Positions 18,520 to 27,498 of a stretch of 64,000 bases of DNA are shown here, one piece after another (within the stretch, counting starts at the first letter, position 1; every line of letters begins with the position of its first letter). Origin of the DNA: Rhizobium jaguaris (GTDB lineage Bacteria; Pseudomonadota; Alphaproteobacteria; Rhizobiales; Rhizobiaceae); the NCBI RefSeq assembly GCF_003627755.1, contig NZ_CP032695.1, positions 682,001-746,000 of the forward strand, in the 5' to 3' direction. The notes under the pieces are model-generated. The model had not been told where the DNA came from. It saw only the letters and a list, made by a program, of their open reading frames with translations, and searched no databases. The translations under genes and the position numbers were made by a program.

Positions 18520-19112
18520 CAAGGGGTCGCTCCTTCCGCGGCCGCGGCAACCGGCAGATCGACGCGCGCTATGTTGGTGGGATTGAACCATCCCGGCGCG
18601 GCATAAAGATTGTCCTTCGGCTTGTACGTCGTACCGATGACCGTTACTTTCAGGACCTTCGGTAATGCCTGTGTTGCCGGCAGTTCCCAAACGGCCTCCA
18701 CTGCTTCAGGCATCATCGGCTGAAGATCCCAAAGTTGCTCGCGATCCCGGACGAGATAGAATTGCGGCATCGGCGCGTTCGGAATGTTGTCGAGTTTGAT
18801 TGCGTCCCGATACAGGTTCGAACTCTCCGCGGTCAGGTTCTCGAGCGTCAGATCTACCGTTAAGGCCTTCTTGCCATTGGAGACGCGTAGGCCATCCGGT
18901 GTTTGGGCAGCCAGACTGGCAGAATTGAGTGTGACTTTCCACTGACCGCTATCGACGGAGGCGCCGGCCGCTACACGCGTCACCTCCGCGCCCGTGCGGG
19001 TTTCGTAGACCGATAGTCCGAGCGATAGCGCACCGGCCAGAAGGCCGCCGATTCCGGCGACGATGCGCGTCTGGAGTGCTTTGTTCGTTTTTTTGATGAT
19101 CGATTGCTTCAT
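18519..19112 (-). CDS. Membrane-anchored hypothetical protein, first gene of envelope cluster
   Basis: The 197-residue protein has an N-terminal anchor (IVAGIGGLLAGALSLGLSVY) and a periplasmic domain (KKALTVDLTLENLTAESSNL, AVWELPATQALPKVLKVTVI). Its layout resembles that of the next gene product, as if the cluster encodes several versions of one extracytoplasmic fold. ATG 19112 is preferred; a TTG at 19124 is possible. Neither has a strong ribosome binding site. Function unknown. Confidence 0.6.
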   Translation of the reverse strand: MKQSIIKKTNKALQTRIVAGIGGLLAGALSLGLSVYETRTGAEVTRVAAGASVDSGQWKVTLNSASLAAQTPDGLRVSNGKKALTVDLTLENLTAESSNLYRDAIKLDNIPNAPMPQFYLVRDREQLWDLQPMMPEAVEAVWELPATQALPKVLKVTVIGTTYKPKDNLYAAPGWFNPTNIARVDLPVAAAAEGATP

Positions 19113-19421
19113 CGCCGGATTCAATTGGGACTAGCATTTGCCACCAGGGATCGAGCCTGAACCAAGCGACAATCCTTATGTGGTACATACGCGCGATCCG
19201 GCAAGGGTGTTGATTTCAATCTGGTCCACCCTTGCCGAGATTCCAGCCGCGGCCGTCTTGTCATGCTCTCTCCTGTTCCTGGCATCTAACCCGAACTCAG
19301 GCAGAAATTCCACTTATCCGCGTTGTCCACATGTCCCGAGCCAGTTCTGCTCTCTTTTTTAGACTTTCGACATTTCCGTGTTATGTGCGCCCTCAAAACT
19401 GAAACGGAGATTTTTGTAAGC
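19113..19421. other. Divergent intergenic region
   Basis: This region separates the minus-strand envelope cluster from the plus-strand small gene at 19422. It should hold both promoters, but I see no clear -35/-10 pair or operator. Confidence 0.35.
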
Positions 19422-19709
19422 ATGATTGAACTGACCCCGTCGCAGATCGCCGGGCTGAAACTTGCCCAACAGGGGGATCTTTATCCCCAGTCGCCAAAGA
19501 AATGGACCCATGAGAACGCGACTGTGACGTTCGCTAAATCCGACCGCTGGAAAGAACGTCCGCAAAAGATAAAATTCACAAGCGACGTCACATTAGGCCA
19601 GTTGACGGCGCAGGGCCTTCTAGAACGGCGACACCTTGATGATGATGCTGCGAAAGACGTCTATGGTATCACGATGGCCGGAAAGATCTGGCTGTTGAGG
19701 AACAAGTAG
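19422..19709 (+). CDS. Small hypothetical protein
   Basis: The 95-residue protein is taken from ATG 19422; ACGGAGA lies about 12 bases before the start. The sequence (LTPSQIAGLKLAQQGDLYPQ, then TSDVTLGQLTAQGLLERRHL, ending YGITMAGKIWLLRNK) looks like a small winged-helix fold. No DNA-binding role can be proved. The upstream extension of the frame to 19323 does not look coding. Confidence 0.5.
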   Translation: MIELTPSQIAGLKLAQQGDLYPQSPKKWTHENATVTFAKSDRWKERPQKIKFTSDVTLGQLTAQGLLERRHLDDDAAKDVYGITMAGKIWLLRNK

Positions 19710-19886
19710 AGTTCCTAATCTATTCCCTTTTCCACCGACCGTCCTGCCAATGGCATGGTCTTGGACAGATATCGAGTTTGACGGAGATGGCGGTAACCGA
19801 CCATTTCGTCGTTTCTTTTAGCCTAGCCCCACGAGCGGATGGACTGACCCCCGAAAGTCGGTGTCCAGGGGTTTTCTTTTGGCTAG

Positions 19887-19920
19887 AAGCCACTCTCCCG
19901 ATCTCACGGGAGAGTGGCTT
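19887..19920. repeat. Strong hairpin, 14-bp perfect stem
   Basis: AAGCCACTCTCCCG, six-base loop, then the exact reverse complement. It lies between the small gene ending at 19709 and the stop of the minus-strand oxidoreductase at 19955, so it may act as a bidirectional transcription barrier. There is no clear U-tract directly next to it on either strand. Confidence 0.5.
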
Positions 19921-19954
19921 GGCGCATAAGTCGCTCCGGATACGCTGCCGAATC

Positions 19955-20728
19955 TCACGGACGAACGCGGATGATCGTCTTCCCGGTGCGTCGCTCGGTC
20001 GGGCTGAAGGCGGCAATGGCGTCATCGAGGGTAGAGATGGTGCCGATGTTCGCGCGTAGGCGTCCATCCCGCACCCGCTGACCGATCTCGCTCAGTTGGG
20101 AACGATCGGATTCGACGACGAAGTCGATCGCCAAGCCGTCGGCGGGTCGCGCCTCGACCGGCCCAACGATGGAGACCAACGTTCCACCGGCTCGTATCAG
20201 GCGTGCGGACCGCTTCTGGATGTCGCCGCCGACAACGTCGAACACCAGATCGACGCCGCCCACGTCTTCGAGAACATCGTTTTCAAGATCGACGAATTCC
20301 TGCGCACCGAAGTCGTGCGCCTTCTGACGATCGGCAGCGCGTCCAGTACCGATGACATAAGCGCCGGCCTCTCGTGCGAGTTGCGTCGCCATCGTGCCGA
20401 CCGCGCCGGCGGCTCCATGCACAAGGATGCTCTGACCCGCCTGAAGGCGGCCGTGCTGGAACAGCCCCTGCCACGCGGTTAGGCCAGAGATCGGGAGGCT
20501 TGCCCCCACCGTGAAGTCGACGTCGCCCGGCAGCGGTGCGAGGTTGCGTGCCTCGATAGCTATATACTCCGCTAGGCTGCCATCGCGATACCAGTCCGAA
20601 AGCCCGAAGACTCGCTGTCCTACCGATAGTCCCGTCGTGCCGTAGCCGAGCGCGGTGACCACTCCGGCCAGTTCATGCCCGGGGATCGACGGCGTGCGCT
20701 GGTGTGGTACCGGCCGCAGTGATGACAA
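19955..20728 (-). pseudogene. NADP-dependent quinone/alcohol dehydrogenase-like protein, N-terminally truncated
   Basis: Medium-chain dehydrogenase (zeta-crystallin/quinone oxidoreductase type). Visible are TPSIPGHELAGVVTALGYG, the catalytic-domain loop, the Rossmann motif HGAAGAVGTMATQLA, FDVVGGD and the C-terminal ERRTGKTIIRV. About 50 N-terminal residues that should precede TPSIPGHE are missing. The coding homology stops at about base 20705, exactly where the RHS gene begins on the opposite strand, so a rearrangement probably removed the 5' end. A shortened protein might still be made. Confidence 0.7.
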
Positions 20729-23700
20729 GCACTGGCTTTGCCGAACCCCTGGTTAAAACGAAACCTACGGCCGCAAACGAGGATGGCGATCTTTCTGCCG
20801 CCGTTGAGGCCTTCAGTCGTCGGCAAGATTTGTCTGACCTCTCAAGCCTCATGACCTTTCTGTCGAGATATCCGCACAGCGGCTGGTCGACAGCGCTCTG
20901 GACAAATATCGGTCTTTCGTACCTTCATGACGGCTATTTCTCGCGCGCGATCGATGCGTGGCAGAAAGCCTGGGCGGAAGGGCAGGACGGCTCTTCTCCC
21001 GAAGCTCGAGTCCTTGTCGATCGTGCCGTCGGCGAACTTGCCAGCCTTGAGGCCAATTTTGGCCGAACCGACGATTTGACGGCGCTCTTTGGTCAGATCG
21101 GGCAAAGACAAGTGTCCGGGCCGGCGACTGAATCCATTCAGTCTGCCCGCGACATGCTGACGCTCGTCAAGGCAGATCCGCGACACTTGTTCAACTGCGG
21201 ACCACTCGCCTTGCGGGCGCTTCTGCTCAGTCAGAATGTCAGCGCGGATAAGCTCAACTTTCTGCAGTTCTACAATGCCGGGCTCGAGGGCACGACACTC
21301 GCTGAACTCGGCGGATTGGCCGACCGTCTGAAGTTCGACAACCGGCTGGTCCATCGTTCACCGGACGAGGCTGTTCCTGTCCCCTCTGTCGTTCACTGGA
21401 AAGTGGGTCACTTTGCTGCGATCGTTGGCTTTGAAAACGGCCGCTATCATGTGCAGGATGCCGTCTTTCCGAATACAGACATCTGGATCACTCCGGACGC
21501 GCTGAACACGGAGGCAAGTGGCTATTTTTTGGTGCCTGCCAGTGAAATGGCCAGCTCGAAGTGGCAGCCGGTTACGCTGACGGAAGCCGCCGCAATTCGT
21601 GGCAAGGGATCCACCAACAGCACTCGTAAAGGTGATGCCGGCGATCCAGAATCAGGCAGCCAAGGACCAACGCCCCCTGATCCCAACATTCCCTCTCTTG
21701 GCGGTTCGGACGGGCTGGGTGGGGATGGCAATAAAACTCCCTGGCCAGGTGCCACGGGCGGCAATAACAACAATAGGTGCCCTCTCTGCGTCGTCAGCAT
21801 CAAGGAATCCAGCGTCAGCGTGGCACTCTCCGACACGCCTGTCGGTTATGTGCCGCCAGTCGGTCCATCGATGAAGATCGGTATCAGTTATAATCAGCGC
21901 GAGGACAGCCAGCCCGCCAATTTCGATTACTTCAACATCAGCCAGAAATGGTCGCTGAGCTGGTCGAGTTATATCATCGATGATCCCACCAATCCGGGTG
22001 CGAACGTCTCACGCACCATGGGCGAAGGCGGTGCCTTCTATTACATCGGCTATGATTCCGCCCGTAAGACCTTTGCTGCGCAGGATACGGACGGCTCGAT
22101 CCTCGCGCTGGTTTCACAGTCGCCGGTCAGCTATCGGCGACTGTTGCGCAACGGCGGCATGGAAATCTATGAACAGTCCGACGGCAGCGCCGCCTATCCG
22201 CGAAAGATTTTTCTCAGCAAGGTCATTGATCCTCAAGGCAATGCTGCAATTTTGCATTATGACAGCCAAAAGCGGCTTACCTTCATCACCGATGCGGTTG
22301 GGCGTGAGACGACCTTCAGCTACAACGTGCCCGGACAGCCGTTACTGATCAGTGATATCACCGATCCCTTCGGGCGCAGTGCGAAGCTCGCCTATGACAA
22401 TCAGGGACGCCTGATTTCGATCACCGACATCATCGGGCTCACCTCGAGTTTCACCTATGATGCAAACTCTCTGATCAACAGTTTGACCACGCCCTATGGC
22501 ACGACACGTTTCAGCTACACGGCGCCGGGAACGGCAAGTCCGCCTCGCTTCGTGCAGGTCACGGATCCACTCGGCAATAAGGAGCGCGAGGAATGGTTGG
22601 AGCCAGCTCCAATTCCCGCAAGCGATCCAGCTGCCACTGTTCCGGTGGGCATGCCACTTCCGCTGACAAACGGCTATCTGACTTACCGCAACAGTTTCCA
22701 TTGGGACAAGAGTGCCTATGTCGCGGCAGGTTGCACCGATACCGGTGGATGCGACTATACCAAGGCCAGGATCCGTCATTTCGTGCACATGCCGGGATCC
22801 ACCATCAAAGGTACGTCGATCGAAAGTGAAAAATATCCGCTGGAGAACCGTGTCTGGTACACCTATCCCGGCCAGACGAGCGCAACGGGCACTCCATTTG
22901 GTGGCACCTATAACAAGCCGACTGGCATTGGACGCGTGTTAGACGACGGCACGTCACAGATCAGTACGTTTTCCTACGACAGCAGTGGGAACCTTACCCA
23001 GGCGACTGATCCGTCCGGACGGATTACCTACTACTCGTACACGAACGGAATTGATGTCGCTGCTGTCAGTCAGGCGAGTGAATTCGGCTCACAGTCCACG
23101 CTTGCGCAGTTCATTTACAACAAGCAGCATAGGCCGATTTTTTATGCCGACGCGGCCGGTCGCACGAGCACGATCGAATACAATGCAGCTGCTCAGATGA
23201 CGTCCATTACCGATGCACTCGGCGAAAAGACAACATATAAGTATGATGCGAACGCAAATCTGGCATCGGTTACCAACGCCAACAACGCCACCGCGGCAAG
23301 CTACACCTATGATGCCTTTGCTCGCGTGCGGACCTATACCGATTCTGAGGGTTGGACGGTCACATTCGACTATGACGCTGCCGACCGCATCACTAAAATC
23401 ACTTACCCGGACGGGACATCGGTTCGCTACACCTATCAGAGGCTGGAGCTCGTCTCCTACAAGGACCGGGAGGAACGGCTTTGGCGATATCAATACGACG
23501 CCAATAGACGTCTAGTTGGCATCATCGATCCGCTGCGGCAGACGACAAAGCTGGGCTATGATCCCACCGGAAATCTCGTTTCTCTGACCGATCCGAAAGG
23601 GAACGTGACGTCCTGGGCCTATGACGTTCAGGCCCGGCAGACATCCAAAACCTATGCTGACAACAGCACCGTCACCTACATCTATGAAAACACGACCAGC

Positions 23701-25047
23701 CGTCTGAAGAGCGTTCTCGACGCGCTGGGTCAGACGAAACAATATAGCTATGCGATCGACAACAATCTAACTGGTCTGAGCTATCTCAACGCGGCCAACC
23801 CGACACCAAATGTGTCACTTACCTATGATCCCTATTTCGTCCGACCAGCTTCGATGACGGATGGTGCGGGGACCACGACCTATACCTATAACCCTTCTTA
23901 CGTCGACGGCGCCCAGCAGCTTGCCCAGGAGTGCTTCACGGCAACCGGTGCTCCGAGTTGCTCTCACACGATCGCCTATGGCTATGACGCCTTGGGGCGG
24001 GCCGCGAGCCGACAGATCTCCGGAAGTGGCGCAGAGACGTTTCAGTATGATGCCATTGGCCGTGTAATCAGCCATTCAAGCGATCTCGGCGCATTCCAGC
24101 TCACTTACCTTGGTCAGACCCCTCAGATCAGCGTCAGACAATTGCTACCGGCGACCTCGAGCCTGAAAACCGCCTGGACCTATCTCGACAATGCCCATGA
24201 TCGGCGCCTGTCTGGTATCGCGAACACAGGGCTGACCACGGGTCAGTTCACGAACTTCACCTTCGACACCACACCCGAGAATTTTATTACCGGCATCACG
24301 CAGGAGAGCGATGCGAGCGTTGCAGAGCCTAATCCCGTCGCACAGACCGTCTCCTTCAATAATCTCAATGAGATCACACAGATATCCGGTCAGACCTACA
24401 ACTATGACGCTAATGGCAATTTGTTGTCTGATGGTGAGCGGACCTATTCCTGGGACGCGGAAAATAGGTTGATCGGTATCACCTATGCTTCACAACCCGG
24501 CAAGCAGACGCAATTTGTCTACGACGGACTTGGACGCCGCATCGAGATTGATGATACACCCGCTGGTGGTGGAGGCACCGTCGCATCAAAATACACCTGG
24601 TGCGGCAGCAAGCTTTGTCAGGCGCGCGATGTTTCCTATGCTGTGACCCGGAGCTATCTGGAGGAGGGTGAGTATCGTGTTGGCGCAACCGATCCGTCGC
24701 TCTTCTACGGTATTGATCAGATCGGTTCGGTGCGACGGGTCTTTGAGAGCACAGCAAGCGCGCCAAACTACGATTTCGATCCCTGGGGAGTTCGGCCTCT
24801 AGCCGGCGACTCAATCGTCGACTTTGGCTTTGCTCAAATGTTTGATCGCCAAAACGTCGGCGTGAAACTGACGCAATACCGGGCCTACGATCAAACGACC
24901 GGGCGATGGGCTTCCCGGGACCCAATAGCGGAGCGAAGCGATAGTCCTGAGAATTTGTATCGGTACGTCAGTCTAAATCCCTTGTCCAAGATCGATCCGG
25001 GTGGCCTGGTGAACCGCGCCGGATTTGCCGGAGGCTCCAACTTCTGA
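20704..25047 (+). CDS. RHS/YD-repeat polymorphic toxin with C39-like peptidase domain, interrupted by an IS at its 3' end
   Basis: The first 1435 codons (to base 25009) are RHS sequence; the last 12 come from the IS end. Order: residues 1-150 helical; about 155-290 a papain/C39-like peptidase fold with FNCGPLAL (C165), VGHFAAIV (H236) and VQDAVF (D252); a proline/glycine linker; then many YD repeats (for example TYKYDANANLASVTN, TFDYDAADRITKITYPDG). The RHS core ends the gene (YGIDQIGSVRR, YRAYDQTTGRWASRDP, NLYRYVSLNPLSKIDPGGL). In this family the core forms a shell around a C-terminal toxin tip released by cleavage after the DPxGL motif. The start is uncertain: GTG 20704 and ATG 20722 lack good ribosome binding sites, and the residues before FAEPL look like the end of a signal peptide, so the true N-terminus may be lost at the 20.7-kb junction. 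Confidence 0.85.
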   Translation: MVPAAVMTSTGFAEPLVKTKPTAANEDGDLSAAVEAFSRRQDLSDLSSLMTFLSRYPHSGWSTALWTNIGLSYLHDGYFSRAIDAWQKAWAEGQDGSSPEARVLVDRAVGELASLEANFGRTDDLTALFGQIGQRQVSGPATESIQSARDMLTLVKADPRHLFNCGPLALRALLLSQNVSADKLNFLQFYNAGLEGTTLAELGGLADRLKFDNRLVHRSPDEAVPVPSVVHWKVGHFAAIVGFENGRYHVQDAVFPNTDIWITPDALNTEASGYFLVPASEMASSKWQPVTLTEAAAIRGKGSTNSTRKGDAGDPESGSQGPTPPDPNIPSLGGSDGLGGDGNKTPWPGATGGNNNNRCPLCVVSIKESSVSVALSDTPVGYVPPVGPSMKIGISYNQREDSQPANFDYFNISQKWSLSWSSYIIDDPTNPGANVSRTMGEGGAFYYIGYDSARKTFAAQDTDGSILALVSQSPVSYRRLLRNGGMEIYEQSDGSAAYPRKIFLSKVIDPQGNAAILHYDSQKRLTFITDAVGRETTFSYNVPGQPLLISDITDPFGRSAKLAYDNQGRLISITDIIGLTSSFTYDANSLINSLTTPYGTTRFSYTAPGTASPPRFVQVTDPLGNKEREEWLEPAPIPASDPAATVPVGMPLPLTNGYLTYRNSFHWDKSAYVAAGCTDTGGCDYTKARIRHFVHMPGSTIKGTSIESEKYPLENRVWYTYPGQTSATGTPFGGTYNKPTGIGRVLDDGTSQISTFSYDSSGNLTQATDPSGRITYYSYTNGIDVAAVSQASEFGSQSTLAQFIYNKQHRPIFYADAAGRTSTIEYNAAAQMTSITDALGEKTTYKYDANANLASVTNANNATAASYTYDAFARVRTYTDSEGWTVTFDYDAADRITKITYPDGTSVRYTYQRLELVSYKDREERLWRYQYDANRRLVGIIDPLRQTTKLGYDPTGNLVSLTDPKGNVTSWAYDVQARQTSKTYADNSTVTYIYENTTSRLKSVLDALGQTKQYSYAIDNNLTGLSYLNAANPTPNVSLTYDPYFVRPASMTDGAGTTTYTYNPSYVDGAQQLAQECFTATGAPSCSHTIAYGYDALGRAASRQISGSGAETFQYDAIGRVISHSSDLGAFQLTYLGQTPQISVRQLLPATSSLKTAWTYLDNAHDRRLSGIANTGLTTGQFTNFTFDTTPENFITGITQESDASVAEPNPVAQTVSFNNLNEITQISGQTYNYDANGNLLSDGERTYSWDAENRLIGITYASQPGKQTQFVYDGLGRRIEIDDTPAGGGGTVASKYTWCGSKLCQARDVSYAVTRSYLEEGEYRVGATDPSLFYGIDQIGSVRRVFESTASAPNYDFDPWGVRPLAGDSIVDFGFAQMFDRQNVGVKLTQYRAYDQTTGRWASRDPIAERSDSPENLYRYVSLNPLSKIDPGGLVNRAGFAGGSNF

Positions 25048-25062
25048 GAAAGTGGAGCCGAT

Positions 25063-25389
25063 ATGCGCAAGACAACAAACAAATTTTCACCGGAAGTCCG
25101 CGCCCGAGCAGTGCGGATGGTTTTGGATCACCAAGGCGAATATTCCTCGCGATGGGCAGCGGTTTCCTCGATCGCCGCCAAGATCGGCTGCACGGCGCAG
25201 ACGCTCAATGAATGGGTGAAGAAGGCGGAAGTGGACGATGGTTCCCGGCCTGGTCTCCCAAGCGACGTGGCCGAGAAGATGAAGGCTCTGGAGCGGGAGA
25301 ACCGCGAGCTTCGGCAGGCCAATGAGATACTGCGCAAAGCGTCCGCTTATTTCGCGATGGCGGAGCTCGACCGCCCATTGAAGCGATGA
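25063..25389 (+). CDS. IS3-family transposase OrfA
   Basis: The 108-residue protein has an N-terminal HTH of the HTH_8/HTH_38 type ([20 protein letters not shown] to [16 protein letters not shown]) and a C-terminal leucine zipper ([20 protein letters not shown]). It binds the IS ends. Its TGA stop overlaps the orfB ATG, as usual for IS3 elements, in which a frameshift makes the OrfAB transposase. Confidence 0.9.
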   Translation: MRKTTNKFSPEVRARAVRMVLDHQGEYSSRWAAVSSIAAKIGCTAQTLNEWVKKAEVDDGSRPGLPSDVAEKMKALERENRELRQANEILRKASAYFAMAELDRPLKR

Positions 25390-26291
25390 TCTCCTTCATC
25401 GACGAACACCGGTCGGTATTCGGGGTCGAGCCGATCTGCAGACTGCTGCCGATTGCCCCATCAACCTATTACGAGAACGTTGCCAAACGCCTGGACGTGG
25501 ACCGGTTGTCGGTCCGCGCCCGCAGCGACATTGCATTGAAGATCGAGATACGCCGTGTGTTCGAGGCGAACTTCCGCGTCTACGGCGTGCGCAAGATCTG
25601 GCGGCAATTGAAGCGGGAAGGCTTCGATACCGCCCGTTGCACCGTCGCCCGGCTCATGCGATCGATGGGGCTTCAGGGTATCATCCGGGGCAAGCCGATC
25701 CGCACGACGATCCCGGACAAGACGGCTCCCAGCCCGCTCGATCGGGTGAACCGCCAGTTCAAGGCTCCCGCGCCGAACAGGCTCTGGGTTTCGGATTTCA
25801 CCTATGTGGCCACCTGGCAGGGTTTCGTCTACGTGGCCTTCGTCATCGACGCCTTCGCGCGCCGGATTGTCGGCTGGCGGGTGAGCCGGACGGCACATGC
25901 CGGGTTCGTCCTCGATGCTTTGGAACAGGCGCTTCATGAGCGGCGTCCCGTTCATGGCGGCGGCCTGATTCACCACTCGGACAGGGGCGTTCAATACGTG
26001 TCGATCAAGTATTCCGAGCGACTGGCCGAGGCAGGCATCGAGCCTTCTGTCGGAAGCGTCGGCGACTCTTACGACAACGCCCTCGCCGAAACGATCAACG
26101 GCCTCTACAAGGCCGAGGTCATTCATCGGCGCGGACCATGGCGCAACTTCGAAGCGGTTGAATTCGCCACCTTGGAATGGGTCGACTGGTTCAATCATCG
26201 ACGACTTCTGGAGCCCATCGGAAACATCCCGCCAGCCGAAGCCGAGGAGCAGTATTACGCCATGCTGGACGAACCAGCCATGGCGGCATAA
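25386..26291 (+). CDS. IS3-family transposase OrfB (DDE integrase core)
   Basis: The 301-residue catalytic part has an HTH_21-like start ([18 protein letters not shown]) followed by a full rve core. The catalytic residues are recognisable in [20 protein letters not shown] (first D), [15 protein letters not shown] (second D) and [17 protein letters not shown] (E). It appears intact, so the element may be active. It is read with OrfA by programmed frameshifting in the overlap. Confidence 0.9.
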   Translation: MISFIDEHRSVFGVEPICRLLPIAPSTYYENVAKRLDVDRLSVRARSDIALKIEIRRVFEANFRVYGVRKIWRQLKREGFDTARCTVARLMRSMGLQGIIRGKPIRTTIPDKTAPSPLDRVNRQFKAPAPNRLWVSDFTYVATWQGFVYVAFVIDAFARRIVGWRVSRTAHAGFVLDALEQALHERRPVHGGGLIHHSDRGVQYVSIKYSERLAEAGIEPSVGSVGDSYDNALAETINGLYKAEVIHRRGPWRNFEAVEFATLEWVDWFNHRRLLEPIGNIPPAEAEEQYYAMLDEPAMAA

Positions 26292-26330
26292 CTTAAACCA
26301 AACAGCCTCCGGCAAACCCGGCGCGGTTCA

Positions 26331-26542
26331 TGGCATCTCAAAGTCTCCCTTTAAATGGACCACCAGGTGGCGCGCTTACGCGACCGGGAAAGCAGATCAG
26401 GATCTACAACATGCAGGGAGGTCCTTTCTGTGATATAGATCTGGACCATGATCACGGCGCAGGAATGCCCCACCTCCATTTTTGGAAGGGACCCACAAAC
26501 GATGACCGTCTTGATGGGCTTCCGATTCCACCCGGCTACTGA
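26331..26542 (+). pseudogene. Severed C-terminal toxin tip of the RHS gene
   Basis: If the IS and one TGG copy are removed, base 25009 joins base 26334 and the RHS frame continues unbroken to TGA at 26540-26542. The rejoined text reads DPGG-LASQSLPLNGPPGG and then GKQIRIYNMQGGPFCDIDLD, followed by HDHGAGMPHLHFWKGP. The tip is about 69 residues, with a histidine/aspartate-rich centre that could be a metal-dependent nuclease active site. From memory, similar tips with DHGAGxPHxHxW occur at the end of other RHS proteins. In its present state it has no start signal of its own. Confidence 0.8.
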
Positions 26543-26555
26543 TGAGGAAAATCCA

Positions 26556-26909
26556 TTGCAAAATGAAGTTGTACTGTCGCTGTCTCCTCAGTTTACTGTT
26601 CAAGAAAATGATGATGGCCGACATATCTGGATGGTCAAGACTCCCGAAAACATGCGACTAGCTGAAACCATGAGAAGCAGCAAACGTTTCTCGTCGGTTA
26701 CAGTATTTATCGATCTCGGAGGCAGTGTTGAAAACGTAATTTCGATGCTCCCTACATTGACTGAGCACCATCCGAAAAGCGACCGCATCTTCGTGCGCGG
26801 AATCAATAGTCAAGCAGCTGCGCGAATATATGATGAGATCTCCAGCGAGTGGCTTGCAGAGCATGTCGACGATGAACTAATTTTGCGTCGTAAAGCTAAG
26901 CTTATTTAG
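26556..26909 (+). CDS. Candidate immunity protein for the first RHS tip
   Basis: The 117-residue protein begins at TTG 26556, with GAGGA seven bases upstream overlapping the RHS stop region. No ATG lies at a suitable place; earlier ATG codons in this frame (26448, 26502, 26514) overlap the toxin tip. The product is acidic and not recognised (VVLSLSPQFTVQENDDGRHI, SSVTVFIDLGGSVENVISML, AARIYDEISSEWLAEHVDDE). Position directly after a toxin tip is the usual place for an immunity gene; the role is inferred from position only. Confidence 0.6.
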   Translation: MQNEVVLSLSPQFTVQENDDGRHIWMVKTPENMRLAETMRSSKRFSSVTVFIDLGGSVENVISMLPTLTEHHPKSDRIFVRGINSQAAARIYDEISSEWLAEHVDDELILRRKAKLI

Positions 26910-27345
26910 CTTGCCTAGACCCCTCGCCGTTGGGTCAGTATGCCGGAGACCCCATCAGGGAACGATGATCCAGAAAATGTCATCTGCAGGTGGCGAAAAC
27001 ATTGCCAACCTGTCAATCACCGAACAGTGCGAAAACCGGGCCGGCGTCTTCTAAGCAGTTGCGGCAACCGACCGACCTAGCGACTTCCTCGAATATTGCA
27101 AGCAGAACCTTTGATCCTTCGCGCGAGCCTCGGATGCCGCGTCCTGTTGCGGATGATAATGAGAAACATCTTGGCGAGTAGCGTAAGCGGTAGCCATCCG
27201 AGCAAAAGTCTTCAATCATGGGACGATCCCTATGACTGGGTTGTGATGTGGTTGTCGGAACCTGTGACAGAGTTCGAGCCATATCGCCTGCCTTCGAAAC
27301 CTGTTTCCGTCGGGGATAAGGTCATAACTGTGTCCATCCATATGC
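26910..27345. other. Decayed stretch with a possible serine-protease fragment
   Basis: No intact gene. On the plus strand near 27215-27340 one frame gives DDPYDWVVMWLSEPVTEFEP and LPSKPVSVGDKVITVSI. This resembles the strand around the catalytic aspartate of trypsin-like proteases, but the piece is short and joined at its 3' end to an RHS fragment. Confidence 0.3.
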
Positions 27346-27409
27346 CGCGCTGGTTTCACAGTCGCCGGTCAGCTATCGGCGACTGTTGCGCAACGGCGGC
27401 ATGGAAATC
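27346..27409 (+). repeat. 64-bp exact copy of an internal RHS segment
   Basis: Identical to 22104-22167 of the RHS gene, starting CGCGCTGGTTTCACAG. It is a relic of a second RHS copy lying before the displaced tip cassette. The rest of that copy up to 28010 has been deleted and replaced by an IS66 remnant. Confidence 0.85.
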
Positions 27410-27498
27410 GCAAGCGCCGTCTCCGCCCCATTGGATTGGCTGTATTTTGAGGCTTGCTGCGTTTGCAAGAAGGTTTCCAGGACTATCTGGAGATTTGC

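Larger units (their letters stand above)
25010..26330 (+). mobile_element. IS3-family insertion sequence (IS51/IS407-like), complete, 1321 bp
   Basis: Terminal inverted repeats of 27 bp with one mismatch: TGAACCGCGCCGG, A or G, TTTGCCGGAGGCT at 25010-25036, inverted at 26304-26330. A 3-bp target duplication TGG flanks it (25007-25009 and 26331-26333). It carries orfA and orfB of normal length. It sits inside the RHS gene, directly after the codons for DPGGL. Confidence 0.9.

Noticed and set aside
18522..18690. 5' extension of the second envelope-cluster gene
   Set aside because: It lies inside the preceding gene, and the ATG overlapping that gene's stop gives a proper signal peptide.
25461..26315. 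284-codon minus-strand frame across the IS3 transposase
   Set aside because: Shadow of orfB, which has a full DDE core on the plus strand.
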